Of a stretch of 64,000 nucleotides of DNA, positions 19,597-28,991 are shown in pieces. Numbering within the stretch: the stretch's first letter is position 1; the number at the start of each line of letters is the position of its first letter. The DNA is from Trichomonas vaginalis G3. Lineage: Eukaryota; Parabasalia; Trichomonadida; Trichomonadidae. Location: the NCBI RefSeq assembly GCF_026262505.1, contig NC_067206.1, forward strand, positions 36,223,896 through 36,287,895. Direction: 5' to 3'. The notes beneath the pieces were generated by a model that worked only from the letters and a program-made list of their open reading frames with translations, did no database searches and was not told the DNA's origin. The position numbers and the translations under genes are program-made.

Positions 19597-20551
19597 TCGT
19601 CATTTTCAACTTCTTTAGCATATTCGTCAGGAGTTGTCTTATATTTGTTAGGAACTGTCTTTGAAAGTATACCACCTTGAACTTTGACAAGTTTGAAACG
19701 AGGTCTGACAATAGTAGTTTTATCTTCTGCTTGCAGTGTGTACATTTTGCCATGTTTGCCTAAAACTTCATAATATTCTCTTGTATACTTTCTTCTATTT
19801 TTACGAACACGAATGCGAGTACCTGTCGAGTTCCCATTGTTGTCATAGTCAATAGTATTTTCATATGGGTCGCGTTTAGGTATTTCTATTTTTACTTTGT
19901 CACCTTTCTTAAGTTTGAAGCCTGGCATTCTTTCTTGTTTGTCTCTTTTGACTAAACTATTAAATATATAGTCTTTCTCTAAGTCGGGGTTGTTTTTCAT
20001 TTCTTCGGGGAGTGGTTTCCCAAACCTTTTTGTTTACGGCTATTGTAAATATTTAAAACTTGTCTCATCTTTGCCATGGAGAAGTGTCTATATTTGTCGT
20101 CATATGACATTTCATCTACCTCACCACCTTGTGGTTGATTTAAGTCTCTTAAGATTTTTATACAACTGTCAATGACACCAAGAGCAGAATGGTTTTGGTC
20201 GACAATGAAATATTGGTTTACATTTTTTGAACGCAGATAGTTTTTAATATCGTCTGATTTGAAAGAACGTTCACAGTCAGATGTCAGTTTTGTTGGATGG
20301 TATTTGTCAACAAATATTGTCAAAGCAGTTTTCACATCTAAAATATTTTTGGACTGTAATGGTATGGCTTCACAGTATCTTGTGTTTTGACCGACAAATA
20401 TTAGCCAGTATGGTGGTCCATCTTCTCTATACCTCGGAATGTTTTCCAAGATATCCATAAACCAAGCATTTGGTGTTGAACTAAAGATTTTTATCATGAG
20501 TGCTTTCTTTGTTGCCTTAGAAACATAGGGGTCCTTGTTTGGATTCGTCAT
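19593..20551 (-). pseudogene. Retroviral-type integrase, broken (Maverick)
   Basis: The core domain is legible in the 5' part (WFMDILENIP, WLIFVGQNTRYCEAIPL, KLTSDCERSF, NHSALGVIDSC) and is of the rve/c-integrase class that inserts Polintons. The 3' part has the following SH3-like/chromodomain-type region (FKLKKGDKVKI, RRKYTREYYEVLG). It lies back to back with the tail-collar gene and head to head with 20569. Broken, about one break. Confidence 0.8.
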
Positions 20552-20568
20552 TTTTTACCCTATAAGAA

Positions 20569-20970
20569 ATGGGTTTATTTGGCGCATTAGCAGGAGTTGC
20601 ATCCAGATTTTTGCCCGCAGTGGGAACAATAGCCAGAGGTGCATTTGGAATTGGAAGGAAGATTTTGAGTACATTAGGTATACTTAAAGAGAAAGCACAA
20701 CCTATTATACAAACTGTACAGAAAGGTTGGGATGTAGCACGAGATGCAGCAAATCTTATTCCAAATCCTGAAACAAGAGGAAAAGTTCAAGGATGGATGG
20801 ACAATGTAGGAAGACAAGCAGGAAACTACTATAACAAAGCAAATGACTACTATAACCAAGCAGGGCACTACATGGACCAAGGTGAAAGATTCTTTAACAG
20901 AGGATATAACCATGCACAACAGTGGGTAAACAACAACCAACCGCAACCGCCTCAAACGTGGGGAATGTAA
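20569..20970 (+). CDS. Small amphipathic protein with Tyr/Asn/Gln tail (Maverick)
   Basis: A 133-residue protein. The start MGLFGALAGVASRFLPAVGT is a hydrophobic Gly/Ala helix, then come GRKILSTLGILKEKAQPI and a Tyr/Asn/Gln-rich repeated tail (YYNKANDYYNQAGHYMDQG). It has the same hydrophobic Gly/Ala style as the relict at 7611-7846. It may be a membrane-interacting minor virion protein by analogy; unproven. Its leader, TTTTTTACCCTATAAGAA, is the 17 bases between it and the integrase ATG. Confidence 0.55.
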   Translation: MGLFGALAGVASRFLPAVGTIARGAFGIGRKILSTLGILKEKAQPIIQTVQKGWDVARDAANLIPNPETRGKVQGWMDNVGRQAGNYYNKANDYYNQAGHYMDQGERFFNRGYNHAQQWVNNNQPQPPQTWGM

Positions 20971-20989
20971 ATTTTTTTACTGAGATGAA

Positions 20990-21145
20990 ATGAACAATAC
21001 AGCATTGAGACAAATGGGCTCAAGATGGATTTGTCGGCTTCCAGCAGTTACACAACCACGTGTTTGTCAAGTTCTTCCTATACCTCAAGAAGTTTTAGAC
21101 CGACTTAAAAAACCTAAACAACCAGTTGAAAACAAACCAAACTAA
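20990..21145 (+). CDS. 51-aa hypothetical protein (Maverick)
   Basis: A short frame, MNNTALRQMGSRWICRLPAV through LKKPKQPVENKPN, preceded by TTTTTTTACTGAGATGAA. The same leader, AATTTTTTACTGAGATGAA, stands before the next gene at 21165. The repeated leader is the main argument that this is a real gene. Function unknown. Confidence 0.45.
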   Translation: MNNTALRQMGSRWICRLPAVTQPRVCQVLPIPQEVLDRLKKPKQPVENKPN

Positions 21146-21164
21146 AATTTTTTACTGAGATGAA

Positions 21165-21731
21165 ATGACCGAAGAAGTTGAAACGGTAGATTTGACACCA
21201 CAAACAAAAAGTTCAGAACCATTGTCAAAACCTGTCAAAGAACTTACAGATGAAGAGAAAAATTCAATAATAGAAAGTGCCAGGTCTGGAAATACAAACC
21301 CTAACTACAAAGTCACTTTTCATAGAAATGGAACGGCTAGTATCTCAAAAAAGAAACAGACTCTCACAAATAAAATATTGAAGTCTGAAGGAGCTTTCGA
21401 GACAACAGATGGAAAAGTTTACTTCACTGACCAACAGTTCATTATAGAACATCTCATTGACTTAGAGTCGAAATATTCTAAACTTTACAACAAACACAAA
21501 AAGTTGAAAGGAAAACAAAAACAAATGGCATATGATATTTATGAAGATGTTGACGACACAACCATACCTGCAAGTGAGGTAAAGTCAGAGGAACCGAAAA
21601 GTGACGAAAAACCGATAGAAGAAGGGAAGCCAAAAACTGAAGATAAACCAAAACCAAAGGTTAGTCAACCTTCATTAGCTGGTATGGGTTGGCGTCAAAG
21701 ACTTATGGCAGCCGGTGGTTACGTAAAGTAA
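21165..21731 (+). CDS. Charged hypothetical protein (Maverick)
   Basis: A 188-residue, Lys/Glu/Pro-rich protein. A small folded part is likely at 35-115 (NPNYKVTFHRNGTASISKKK, KVYFTDQQFIIEHLIDLESK), then a disordered acidic and lysine-rich linker (EEPKSDEKPIEEGKPKTEDK) and a short basic end with GWRQRLMAAGGYVK. Lies directly upstream of the polymerase region on the same strand. In protein-primed systems the gene before the polymerase may encode a terminal protein, but nothing in the sequence proves that here. Confidence 0.5.
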   Translation: MTEEVETVDLTPQTKSSEPLSKPVKELTDEEKNSIIESARSGNTNPNYKVTFHRNGTASISKKKQTLTNKILKSEGAFETTDGKVYFTDQQFIIEHLIDLESKYSKLYNKHKKLKGKQKQMAYDIYEDVDDTTIPASEVKSEEPKSDEKPIEEGKPKTEDKPKPKVSQPSLAGMGWRQRLMAAGGYVK

Positions 21732-21761
21732 AGAAAAAAAACATTTTTTTTTTTTATAAAA

Positions 21762-23913
21762 ATGCCCCCATATAGAATGGATAGAAAGTCTGCTAGAATA
21801 AAAGCAGAGTTAGAAAGATATGGTTGGAAAGTTTCGAAGAATTTTAAATATAGGAAGGGAAGACCCATAAAAGTCTATGACAAACTGTCTGGTCTTCGCT
21901 ATGAAATGGACTTGGAAACAGCGCGCGCCAATTATCCAAACAGACTAGAGAGGTTAGAAGAAGAACGTCTTATGGACATGCCTTTCGATGTTTCTGAACC
22001 TCAAGTTGAAGGACACGACGGCTTTGCCAGATTCTACTGGAAACACGACGAACAATTGCATCCTTTGAGAAGGAAAAAAGGAAAAGGTGAAGACAAACAT
22101 GCTCCCATGGAAAGAACAAGATATGCATATGAAAAGTACCGTGAAGTTAGAAGTCAAATTACATCTGGTCGAACCTTTACAGTAAACTTTGACGAAGGAA
22201 AGAACAAAGAAGGCTTCATGGGAGTACTTGCTGCCATACAAGACGGAAATAAGAAAGGATACAATCTCAGACTAACCGTAACAGATTTGGACGGTCATAT
22301 ATACTGCACATGGCAATGTCACAACAGCTGCAATGCTTCTTGACGCTTTCAAGACTACAAAGAGAGAACAAATGGTTGACTCCGACTCAGACATTTTGAA
22401 TGCAATTGAAGGAATTGCAAGTGTAAAATTTGAATGGTACCAACCTAACCCTCAAGCAGTCAGACAACATGCTGGATACTTCCCGTTCATAAATAAGTCT
22501 GACATTGACTTGACAAGGTATGGAATTTACAATTCAATTGAAACAATTGTCAATGAACCTTGTATTCTTACATGTCTCAGGAACTCTGGTCTTGTTACAG
22601 ATGAGAAGATGAAGTATCTTGAGTCATGTGTGAAGACAAGGTACATTCTCAGAGGTCAATTGGCAAAAGTTGCACCGTTGGCAAATGTCAATATCCGAGT
22701 CAACATACCTACAGCTAAAGGTTCTTCACATGACGACTATGTTGTTGACAAAGACTTACCATGGTTGAAGATTGTAATTGTCCACAACCACTTCATGTTG
22801 AACGAAAGTCTTACAAACCCATTGTTCGGAAAAGGCAAGTGCAACATTGTCAGAGCTGTAAACATTCTTTTCGAGAAAGGTTTGTTGGAACCAATTCCAG
22901 ATGACAAGCTGACAGAAACTTTTGTACCAAAAGACGAAACAAACTTTTCATTGTTAGCAAGACCAAAAGTTGTTCCAGACAAAGTTCTAGCACAAAAGAA
23001 GTACACAGTTCCAAAAGGAGTTGGATTGTTCGGATACCAACCTGAACCAGAAGAACTTCCAATGAGGTTGCAAGAACTTCAAGATGCTATAAACAAACTT
23101 CCATTGAGACATCCAATTGACGTCAAATTGTATTGGAGAGCATCTGAGTTAGGTCAGAAGGTTTTATATGAAACAGGTTGCTTCGACGATGTTTATGAGA
23201 TAGCAGGCGAAGTTTCTCAGAAGATAAGAGACTCACTTGAATTTCCACGAACTGGACCCATTGGTTGCGACAAGTTCGACTCAGATGAAAAGATATACTA
23301 TGTCGACCTTAACGCTGCGTACATGAGGTTCGTCCAATATATCCCGACTGGAATTCCAAACGAAGACGGTGAGTTCCCAGGAAGGAACTATACAGTTGGA
23401 AAAGTCATACAACAACTGTATGATATTAGGAAAGCTTCAAACCCCAAACTTGCAATGACACTCAAATTGCTTATGAATTCGACATGGGGATATTCCATTA
23501 AGAAACCTCAAAAGATGAAGAGTAAACACTATGAGAAGGTCGACAACTTTGTTGAAAGGTTCTCCCCTTTTGTTTTGAAATACGAATTTACTCAAGGTCA
23601 AGGTGGCTTAGTAACCACAGTAAAACCTATTGTCGAACATTGGTCTTACCCTCAGTTCGCAAAGGCAGTCCTTGACAACTACAACAAATTCTTCTCCGAA
23701 GTTAAATCCAAAGTGAAGGTTTACTATGAGAACATCGATGCGCTCATGACGAACGAAGAAGGCTATAACAAACTCATTGAAATGGGAATGGTCGGTGAAA
23801 AGATGGGTCAATTCAAATTGGACAAAATTTTCACCGAAGTTCATGTCCTCTCCAAGCGTAAGTACTGGGGCATACTTGAAGACGGCACAGAAATAAAACA
23901 TTGCATGAAATAA
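21762..23913 (+). pseudogene. Protein-primed family B DNA polymerase, broken (Maverick)
   Basis: The legible polymerase motifs are motif A (YYVDLNAAYM, with its Asp), motif B (KLLMNSTWGYS) and a motif C-like YYENIDALMT, then RKYWG, the usual KxY region. The upstream part (21762-22343) is a basic N-terminal region with FTVNFDEGKNKEGFM. The gene is shorter than a normal Polinton pPolB. It would replicate the element from protein-primed ends. Broken, with several breaks. Transcribed away from the integrase. Confidence 0.8.
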
Positions 23914-24008
23914 AAAATTTTTATTCGAATTTGAATCGGACAGGTCGAGTTACACCATTCTTGGTCTCAAACTCATATATAACCTGTTTGTCTGTATTTT
24001 CGTCGACT

Positions 24009-24322
24009 ATGGCACGAGACACGAACATTGACCAAACGGACAAAAAGTGTCATTTCGGATGGTCCCGCAGCCAATCGCATTCGAGCACTTCGAAGAAGCC
24101 TTACGTTCCAAGGGAGAGGGTGTCTGGTGCAAGGCAGAGGTCATGAGACTCTACGAGCAGTACATCCTCAATGCCTGGGAGGACAAATCGTCCTTGGAAT
24201 GGCAATTCTACCAACTCCTCTGGGACGACCTCCTACGCAACTGGGATGACGAAAGAGTCCAATTCAGAGGTCAGGAACTACTTGTCCAAATTATCCTTAA
24301 TTTAAGCCGCTTACGCAACTAA
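24009..24322 (+). CDS. Hypothetical protein, GC-richer block (Maverick)
   Basis: The best frame is about 91 residues from 24047, or from a nearby in-frame ATG (IAFEHFEEALRSKGEGVWCK, YEQYILNAWEDKSSLEWQFYQLLWDDLLR). It is helical, acidic and Trp-rich. Codon use here is visibly richer in G and C than in the genes on either side of the block 24.0-27.6 kb. Family unknown, start uncertain. Confidence 0.35.
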
Positions 24323-24371
24323 AAACTTAAATTTACTCGGGGTTTCCCCCTAAAATAAAATTTTTTTACTC

Positions 24372-25076
24372 TTAGAACCACTCGAGGTTCTCCTTACGGT
24401 TGTTGAGCTTGTCACCGTCAATGTGTCTGACCTTCGTCCTCTTGTTTGGATTTGGAACCCATTGAATTGCGACAAGCTTGCCCATGGAGATTGAACCGTA
24501 ATTCCGAAGGGTAAGGTTCAAGTGTCCCAAGTTGTTGAGAACTGGGGTAAGAACCTTGCCGGTCTCCTTGTTGCGGATTTGGTATGGGTAGGGTTGGGAA
24601 ATTTCGTAAGTGTCATCGGCAACAAGGGTTGCCCAAACTTCCTCTTCTTCGTGTTTCTCTTCTTCCTCTTCTTCCTCTTCCTCTTCTTCGTGTTTCTCTT
24701 CTTCCTCGACAATTCCTTCGGCAATTCTGTGTTCACGAAGTACGGTGTTGGAGGTTCTGTCCTTTCCGAGTACCTTCCAGATGGCGTCTATCTCTTCGAA
24801 GAAACGGTAGATGAGTCTGGCAAGGTCTCGGTTCTCTCTCGCGTAAATGCGCAAGGTTTCCGTCAAATCGTTCAGGACTTTCTCATTGGAAGCTTGGTTC
24901 ATGAGGAACTCACCTTTAAGTCCCTTCATCTCTTCCATAAGACTACTTTGGAGAGTCTTAACGGTGTTTGTCAGATGAGCTTTCAAATTCAAAATTTGAA
25001 TTTGAACTGGGCGCTTGTCTGGCAACATTGAAAGGACATCTTCCATTGTGTTCGGCTTCGGTGCTTGTTCGGACAT
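24372..25076 (-). CDS. HNH-type protein with acidic linker (Maverick)
   Basis: A 234-residue protein. Residues 1-125 are helical with a coiled coil. A run of Glu with KHEEEE follows at about 130-150. The C-terminal 85 residues carry a NUMOD4/HNH-like domain: VLNNLGHLNLTLRNYGSISMG, LVAIQWVPNP, VRHIDGDKLNNRKENLEWF. The last piece is the HNH signature (HIDGdklNNrkeNLEW), in which His and Asn residues bind the metal. Such domains nick DNA in homing endonucleases. Here it could be a mobile nuclease or have a role in genome processing. The frame looks whole and ends just after the motif. Confidence 0.65.
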   Translation of the reverse strand: MSEQAPKPNTMEDVLSMLPDKRPVQIQILNLKAHLTNTVKTLQSSLMEEMKGLKGEFLMNQASNEKVLNDLTETLRIYARENRDLARLIYRFFEEIDAIWKVLGKDRTSNTVLREHRIAEGIVEEEEKHEEEEEEEEEEEKHEEEEVWATLVADDTYEISQPYPYQIRNKETGKVLTPVLNNLGHLNLTLRNYGSISMGKLVAIQWVPNPNKRTKVRHIDGDKLNNRKENLEWF

Positions 25077-25108
25077 CGAAAAAATGAAGTGGTTTGAGAA
25101 TGACGGTT

Positions 25109-25693
25109 TTACTTCAAAAAGCTTGTTATGACGGTTAAGTCATACAACAAGTTTAAAATAATATCTTGTTCTTCTTCTGAACGTTTGTTGTCTCTTCCGA
25201 TAAAAGTTTCGAACATGAGAACCAAAAAACGTTTTTTGAGATTGCGGAAGAGTTCAGGCAAACGTTCATATTCTGGATATGTTGGGAGCAGTTCAAAACA
25301 TCTGAGCTGACTTTCGGACAAAATTGGGACAATGTCAGAAAATTCATCTTTGGTCGGACTGCTTGAAGGTAAGTCCCTTACATGTAAGTAGCTCTGGTAA
25401 AGTCTTCTCATTTCTGCTATCTTTTGGAGTATAGCTTCGTAGTTTAGAAGTTTTAATTTTAATTGTCTTATTCCACTCTTTACTTCTAAACGGTAAGTAT
25501 CCATGAGGTCAAGAGTAGCTTTGGTAGCTTTAAGTGGAGCTATTTGTTCCTTGACTTCTGCAATTTTGGTTGCAATTGTGGTTTGAGCTCCTTCAAGTTC
25601 GCCGTCTATGTCGTTCTCAACACCTTCAACCATAGCTTGAAACTCTTCATCGGTCCATTGAGTTTGGTGTGGGACGAATTTAACTTGCTTCAT
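25109..25693 (-). CDS. Coiled-coil hypothetical protein (Maverick)
   Basis: A 194-residue mostly helical protein (EGAQTTIATKIAEVKEQIAP, VKSGIRQLKLKLLNYEAIL, CFELLPTYPEYERLPELFRN). No motif recognised. Same strand as the HNH gene, separated by about 30 bases. Could bind DNA or a partner through coiled coils; no evidence for either. Confidence 0.45.
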   Translation of the reverse strand: MKQVKFVPHQTQWTDEEFQAMVEGVENDIDGELEGAQTTIATKIAEVKEQIAPLKATKATLDLMDTYRLEVKSGIRQLKLKLLNYEAILQKIAEMRRLYQSYLHVRDLPSSSPTKDEFSDIVPILSESQLRCFELLPTYPEYERLPELFRNLKKRFLVLMFETFIGRDNKRSEEEQDIILNLLYDLTVITSFLK

Positions 25694-25715
25694 TCAAAAA
25701 ATGAAAAAAATGTTT

Positions 25716-26000
25716 TTACTCAAAGCGTGCCATGTATATGGCTATAAGAAACTTACCAGAAGGCTTCTTCTTCACATGAGTCTTCGGCAACTTGAGAGTT
25801 CTTGTTGGAGTTGGGTCTGGAATTTCAATTCTCTCTCGAGCGCAACAACAGATGTCAGAATAACATTCCCCACTGTCTTTCTTGCCACCATAAATTGTGT
25901 ATTGACCGAACTTGCATTTGCAGGAAGACCGGTCAATACAAGGTTCACAGTTGAAATAGTTGTACACAAACCTGTTGAGTACGAGTGTGAGTAAAAACAT
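25716..26000 (-). CDS. Small Cys-rich protein with N-terminal hydrophobic helix (Maverick)
   Basis: A 94-residue protein. The start MFLLTLVLNRFVYNYF is a signal or membrane anchor. It is followed by a cysteine cluster (CEPCIDRSSCKCKFG, CYSDICCCARE) and a basic tail (LPKTHVKKKPSGK). The number and spacing of Cys suggest a metal-binding or disulphide knot. The opposite strand is also open but looks less protein-like. Function unknown. Confidence 0.4.
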   Translation of the reverse strand: MFLLTLVLNRFVYNYFNCEPCIDRSSCKCKFGQYTIYGGKKDSGECYSDICCCARERIEIPDPTPTRTLKLPKTHVKKKPSGKFLIAIYMARFE

Positions 26001-26027
26001 AAAAAAAGTGAAGTTAAAATGAGATGT

Positions 26028-26390
26028 TTACTGAATTGGTTGGATGTCGCCTTCTGAGGTTATGAAGAACGGCTGTCCAGAGTAGTGAAGTAGTGCTCTG
26101 AGAATTTGTGTAATTCGTGGAATTGGGCTCTCACGATATGGAAGTAGTATCCAAGGACGTTTCATGAAGAACTTCAAGAGGGCTTCTTTCTTCACATCCT
26201 TAATATCATCGAATGCAGTGCCTTCTGGAACTTGAATTGCAACACCTGTTTCAATTTCCAACTTTAAGACACTATTCTTGGACAACCAGAAGCCAATGGA
26301 CTTGCTTGGTTTGCACTTGCTGAGATATTCCTTCACGGTTTCATTTACCTCAATTAGATAAATTGCTTCGTCTAAGGGGTCAAGCTCCAT
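26028..26390 (-). CDS. Hypothetical protein, 120 aa (Maverick)
   Basis: A compact 120-residue protein (DEAIYLIEVNETVKEYL, KSIGFWLSKNSVLKLEIETG, ALLKFFMKRPWILLPYRESP). Alpha/beta, no recognised motif. It starts just beside the minisatellite at 26395, so its promoter must lie within or next to the repeat. Confidence 0.4.
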   Translation of the reverse strand: MELDPLDEAIYLIEVNETVKEYLSKCKPSKSIGFWLSKNSVLKLEIETGVAIQVPEGTAFDDIKDVKKEALLKFFMKRPWILLPYRESPIPRITQILRALLHYSGQPFFITSEGDIQPIQ

Positions 26391-26394
26391 ACTG

Positions 26395-26770
26395 AGTCAG
26401 TACAATATTGTACTTTTTCAAGACAATGTTGTACTTTTTCAAGACAATGTTGTACTTTTTCAAGACAATGTTGTACTTTTTCAAGACAATGTTGTACTTT
26501 TTCAGAACAATGTTGTATAAATTCAGTACAATGTCTCTCAAATTTGAGTACGGCTGTACTTTTTCAGAACAAGTCTTGAACTTTTTCAGAACAATGTTGT
26601 ACTTTTTCAGAACAATGTTGTACTTTTTCAGAACAATGTTGTACTTTTTCAAGACAATGTTGTACTTTTTCAAGACAATGTTGTACTTTTTCAAGACAAT
26701 ATTGTACTTTTTCAAGACAATATTGTACTTTTTCAAGACAATATTATATTGTTTCAGAACAAAGACGGTT
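26395..26770. repeat. 21-bp minisatellite (TTGTACTTTTTCAAGACAATG)
   Basis: About 17 tandem 21-base units, with variants AAGACAATG, AGAACAATG and AAGACAATA grouped in blocks, and one diverged stretch at about 26515-26590. Since 21 is a multiple of 3, both strands stay open (YNIVLKK repeats on the minus strand), which makes spurious frames. It lies exactly in the gap between two divergent genes. Confidence 0.9.
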
Positions 26771-26783
26771 AAGACACAAACGA

Positions 26784-27410
26784 ATGTCCGACGTCCCACC
26801 TACTGAACCCGTTCCACAGCCAGAAGAACAGCATGCTCCAGCACCACAACAGGTTCCACCTCCACAAGGCTCCCCACAGCAACCTCAGTTCCAACAAGGA
26901 CCTCCGAATTACTACCAATTTCCACCTCAAGGTTACTACCCACCACAAGGCTTTCCAAACTACCCACCACAAGGCTTTCCAAACTACCCTCCTCAACCCA
27001 TGCCTTACTTCCCTAACCCTTGGATGTTCATGTCAAACCCTCCACCCCAATTCAAATTCCAATCTCAGTCCAAGAGAGACCAAGAGTTCGAAGAAGGTCT
27101 GAACCGTTTACGCAAAGAGTATGCCACAGCCCCTATGGAAGAAGACAGGCTCTCACTCTCTTCCCTCAAATCGACCGATTCGACTCGTACCACAGATTCG
27201 GTTCGTGACCGTGAAGACTACCTCAAGCAGTCTGAGAGACTCTTCATCCTACAACCATTTACAACTGGAGCTCTCAAGAACATGCGCAATTACGAAGGTC
27301 AGACACCAGCTGGAGACCGTAAAACAGACGTACTCGCAAGAGCAGTCCAACTGGTCAAGACAAAGACCGAGATAGTCGACTTCATTCTTGCAGCTTGCCC
27401 ATACAAGTAA
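26784..27410 (+). CDS. Pro/Gln-rich protein (Maverick)
   Basis: A 208-residue protein. The first 100 residues are Pro/Gln/Tyr-rich with repeated YPPQGFPNYPPQGFPN units, low-complexity and disordered. The remainder is a charged helical part (SQSKRDQEFEEGLNRLRKEY, DREDYLKQSERLFILQP). It resembles scaffold or matrix-type proteins, but no family is recognised. The base composition is clearly richer in C than in genes further left. Confidence 0.45.
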   Translation: MSDVPPTEPVPQPEEQHAPAPQQVPPPQGSPQQPQFQQGPPNYYQFPPQGYYPPQGFPNYPPQGFPNYPPQPMPYFPNPWMFMSNPPPQFKFQSQSKRDQEFEEGLNRLRKEYATAPMEEDRLSLSSLKSTDSTRTTDSVRDREDYLKQSERLFILQPFTTGALKNMRNYEGQTPAGDRKTDVLARAVQLVKTKTEIVDFILAACPYK

Positions 27411-27438
27411 AAAAATAAACAATTACGAGTTAAACTTT

Positions 27439-27639
27439 TTATTCTTTCTTTTCTGAGTTGTTTAGAGCTGGTTTCTCTTGTAGAAACCTTTCGTACTCTT
27501 CCATGGTCATGTAATTGCGAATTTGGTACGCAATTCCAGGTTCGTTGTTTTTGAACCTTACGTATGTAACGCTTCCATCCTCCTCAGGGAAGTAAGCTGC
27601 TAACATCTGACCAAGTTTTCTCGGTGACTCGGAGCTCAT
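27439..27639 (-). CDS. Small hypothetical protein, 66 aa (Maverick)
   Basis: MSSESPRKLGQMLAAYFPEE followed by YVRFKNNEPGIAYQIRNYMT. A small alpha/beta protein starting at a clean ATG, convergent with the Pro/Gln-rich gene. No family recognised. Confidence 0.35.
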   Translation of the reverse strand: MSSESPRKLGQMLAAYFPEEDGSVTYVRFKNNEPGIAYQIRNYMTMEEYERFLQEKPALNNSEKKE

Positions 27640-27679
27640 AAAAATGTCACTTTTTAAACGTTAAGTTTTTAGTCTTATT

Positions 27680-27874
27680 TTACCCTTTGTTTACCCTTTG
27701 TTTGTCAAGGTAGTATTGGAGTGCAATTTCTCCAAATTCTCTGTGTCGGAGTTCTTCAGCATTTTCCAAGGTGTGCCTGGAGAACTCAAAGAAGTTGTCA
27801 AGAAGATACTGCCATGCTGCTCTTCTGAGTTCGTCGGTATTTTGGAAGTGTTGCACCTTCGAGTCTTCGGACAT
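27680..27874 (-). CDS. Small helical protein, 64 aa (Maverick)
   Basis: Start chosen at the ATG at 27874 (MSEDSKVQHFQNTDELRRAA). The upstream extension begins inside a hydrophobic, low-complexity leader. All-helical, ending DKQRVNKG. Function unknown. Confidence 0.35.
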   Translation of the reverse strand: MSEDSKVQHFQNTDELRRAAWQYLLDNFFEFSRHTLENAEELRHREFGEIALQYYLDKQRVNKG

Positions 27875-27899
27875 GAAAAAATAACACTTTTTCAGCAAA

Positions 27900-27967
27900 A
27901 ATAATGTTTATGTTAGAATGTTAGATCTAACATGTTTTCTAACACGTTTTCTAACATGGTCTAAAAC
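27900..27967. repeat. Left arm of nested 68-bp inverted repeat
   Basis: Reverse complement of 29091-29158 with a single mismatch. Contains the perfect 16-bp palindrome ATGTTAGATCTAACAT at 27918-27933 and two TTTTCTAACA units. Confidence 0.9.
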
Positions 27968-28007
27968 TCTTGAATTTTCATGAGTTTTCCCGAAATAAAA
28001 AATAAAG

Positions 28008-28547
28008 TTGGTTTTTTTAAAAAAATATTTTTTTATTTTGTATAAAAAATATGATTTCAACAATCGGCACAACAACAGTTCAAACAACTACAGCACCAAA
28101 CTCGTTAGTTATGAATCCAACATCTATGTTGGTAGAGATGAAAACTTCATTCCTTCTTCATATACTTTCGAAACAAAAATCCAGAAGATAAAGCAAGAAC
28201 TTTTAACAAGTAATTTAGACTGTAGTGCGAAAGATGAAACAAATGAACAGTATCTTTATGAAATGCAGGACATTATTGACCATTTACCCAAATTGCCTGA
28301 AATCCAACAACAAAAACTCACTATTCCTGAATTCGACGAAATTGAAGTTAAAGTTACTGACTCAGTAGAAATAAAGAAGTTCATACGAAAGGTAAACTAT
28401 GAGTTTCTAGGATTTCATTGCAACCATAAGGTTATGGACAAAGATTGCGACATGGTATATAAGAACATCTCTGACCTTTACAAATCCGAAGAATTTAAGA
28501 CCTACGACAACTTTGTTTCATTAGTTGCAAAATGTGTTTGGAAATAA
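28008..28547 (+). CDS. Hypothetical protein in nested cassette
   Basis: Up to 179 residues. The first ATG lies in a poly-A/T leader, so the true start is uncertain. Legible parts are KIQKIKQELLTSN, LYEMQDIIDHLPKLPEIQQ and IEVKVTDSVEIKKFIRKVNY. Helical, no known family. Confidence 0.35.
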   Translation: MVFLKKYFFILYKKYDFNNRHNNSSNNYSTKLVSYESNIYVGRDENFIPSSYTFETKIQKIKQELLTSNLDCSAKDETNEQYLYEMQDIIDHLPKLPEIQQQKLTIPEFDEIEVKVTDSVEIKKFIRKVNYEFLGFHCNHKVMDKDCDMVYKNISDLYKSEEFKTYDNFVSLVAKCVWK

Positions 28548-28795
28548 GAGATAAAGATAGAAGAGGTAAGGTATGGAACGAACAAATAAGACCCGCTATG
28601 TTCGAGATGAAGAGAGCAATTGACGCCTTAGTTGTTTTAGCAGGTAAGGTTTCAGAATATAACGCAAAAATGAACCCGCAATGTTCTAAATGTAAAGCAG
28701 CAATGAGGAAATATAACTACTCAGTCAAAGAGATAGAAAGAATGAAACGACTATGCAGACTTAAAGAAAGAAGCAGAAAAGCCAGCAGAAGATAA
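28532..28795 (+). CDS. Small basic protein with CxxC, 87 aa
   Basis: Overlaps the end of the previous frame by 16 bases. Helical with a CSKCKAAM element and a basic end (KRLCRLKERSRKASRR). Could bind nucleic acid; only composition supports this. Confidence 0.35.
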   Translation: MCLEIRDKDRRGKVWNEQIRPAMFEMKRAIDALVVLAGKVSEYNAKMNPQCSKCKAAMRKYNYSVKEIERMKRLCRLKERSRKASRR

Positions 28796-28796
28796 A

Positions 28797-28988
28797 ATGA
28801 ACATGTTAGCATTTCTGAACAAAAACTATCCAACTGCTGACGATTTCCTTCTATCTGACGTCAAGAAGAAGTATAAAGAAACTTTCGGTATCGTTAAAAC
28901 ATTCGATGTACTGACAGAAGAAATAGAAGCTACGAAATTGTTTAGAGTCATGAACCATCGCAACATATACCATGTAAAACGCTTGTAA
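28797..28988 (+). CDS. Small hypothetical protein, 63 aa
   Basis: MNMLAFLNKNYPTADDFLLS, then KKYKETFGIVKTFDVL. Begins one base after the stop of the previous gene, so translation of the three may be coordinated or separately initiated. No family recognised. Confidence 0.35.
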   Translation: MNMLAFLNKNYPTADDFLLSDVKKKYKETFGIVKTFDVLTEEIEATKLFRVMNHRNIYHVKRL

Positions 28989-28991
28989 ATA

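Noticed and set aside
26380-26806. Open frames over the 21-bp minisatellite on both strands
   Set aside because: The unit length is a multiple of three, so frames stay open by arithmetic; residues only repeat YNIVLKK or MLYFFKT.
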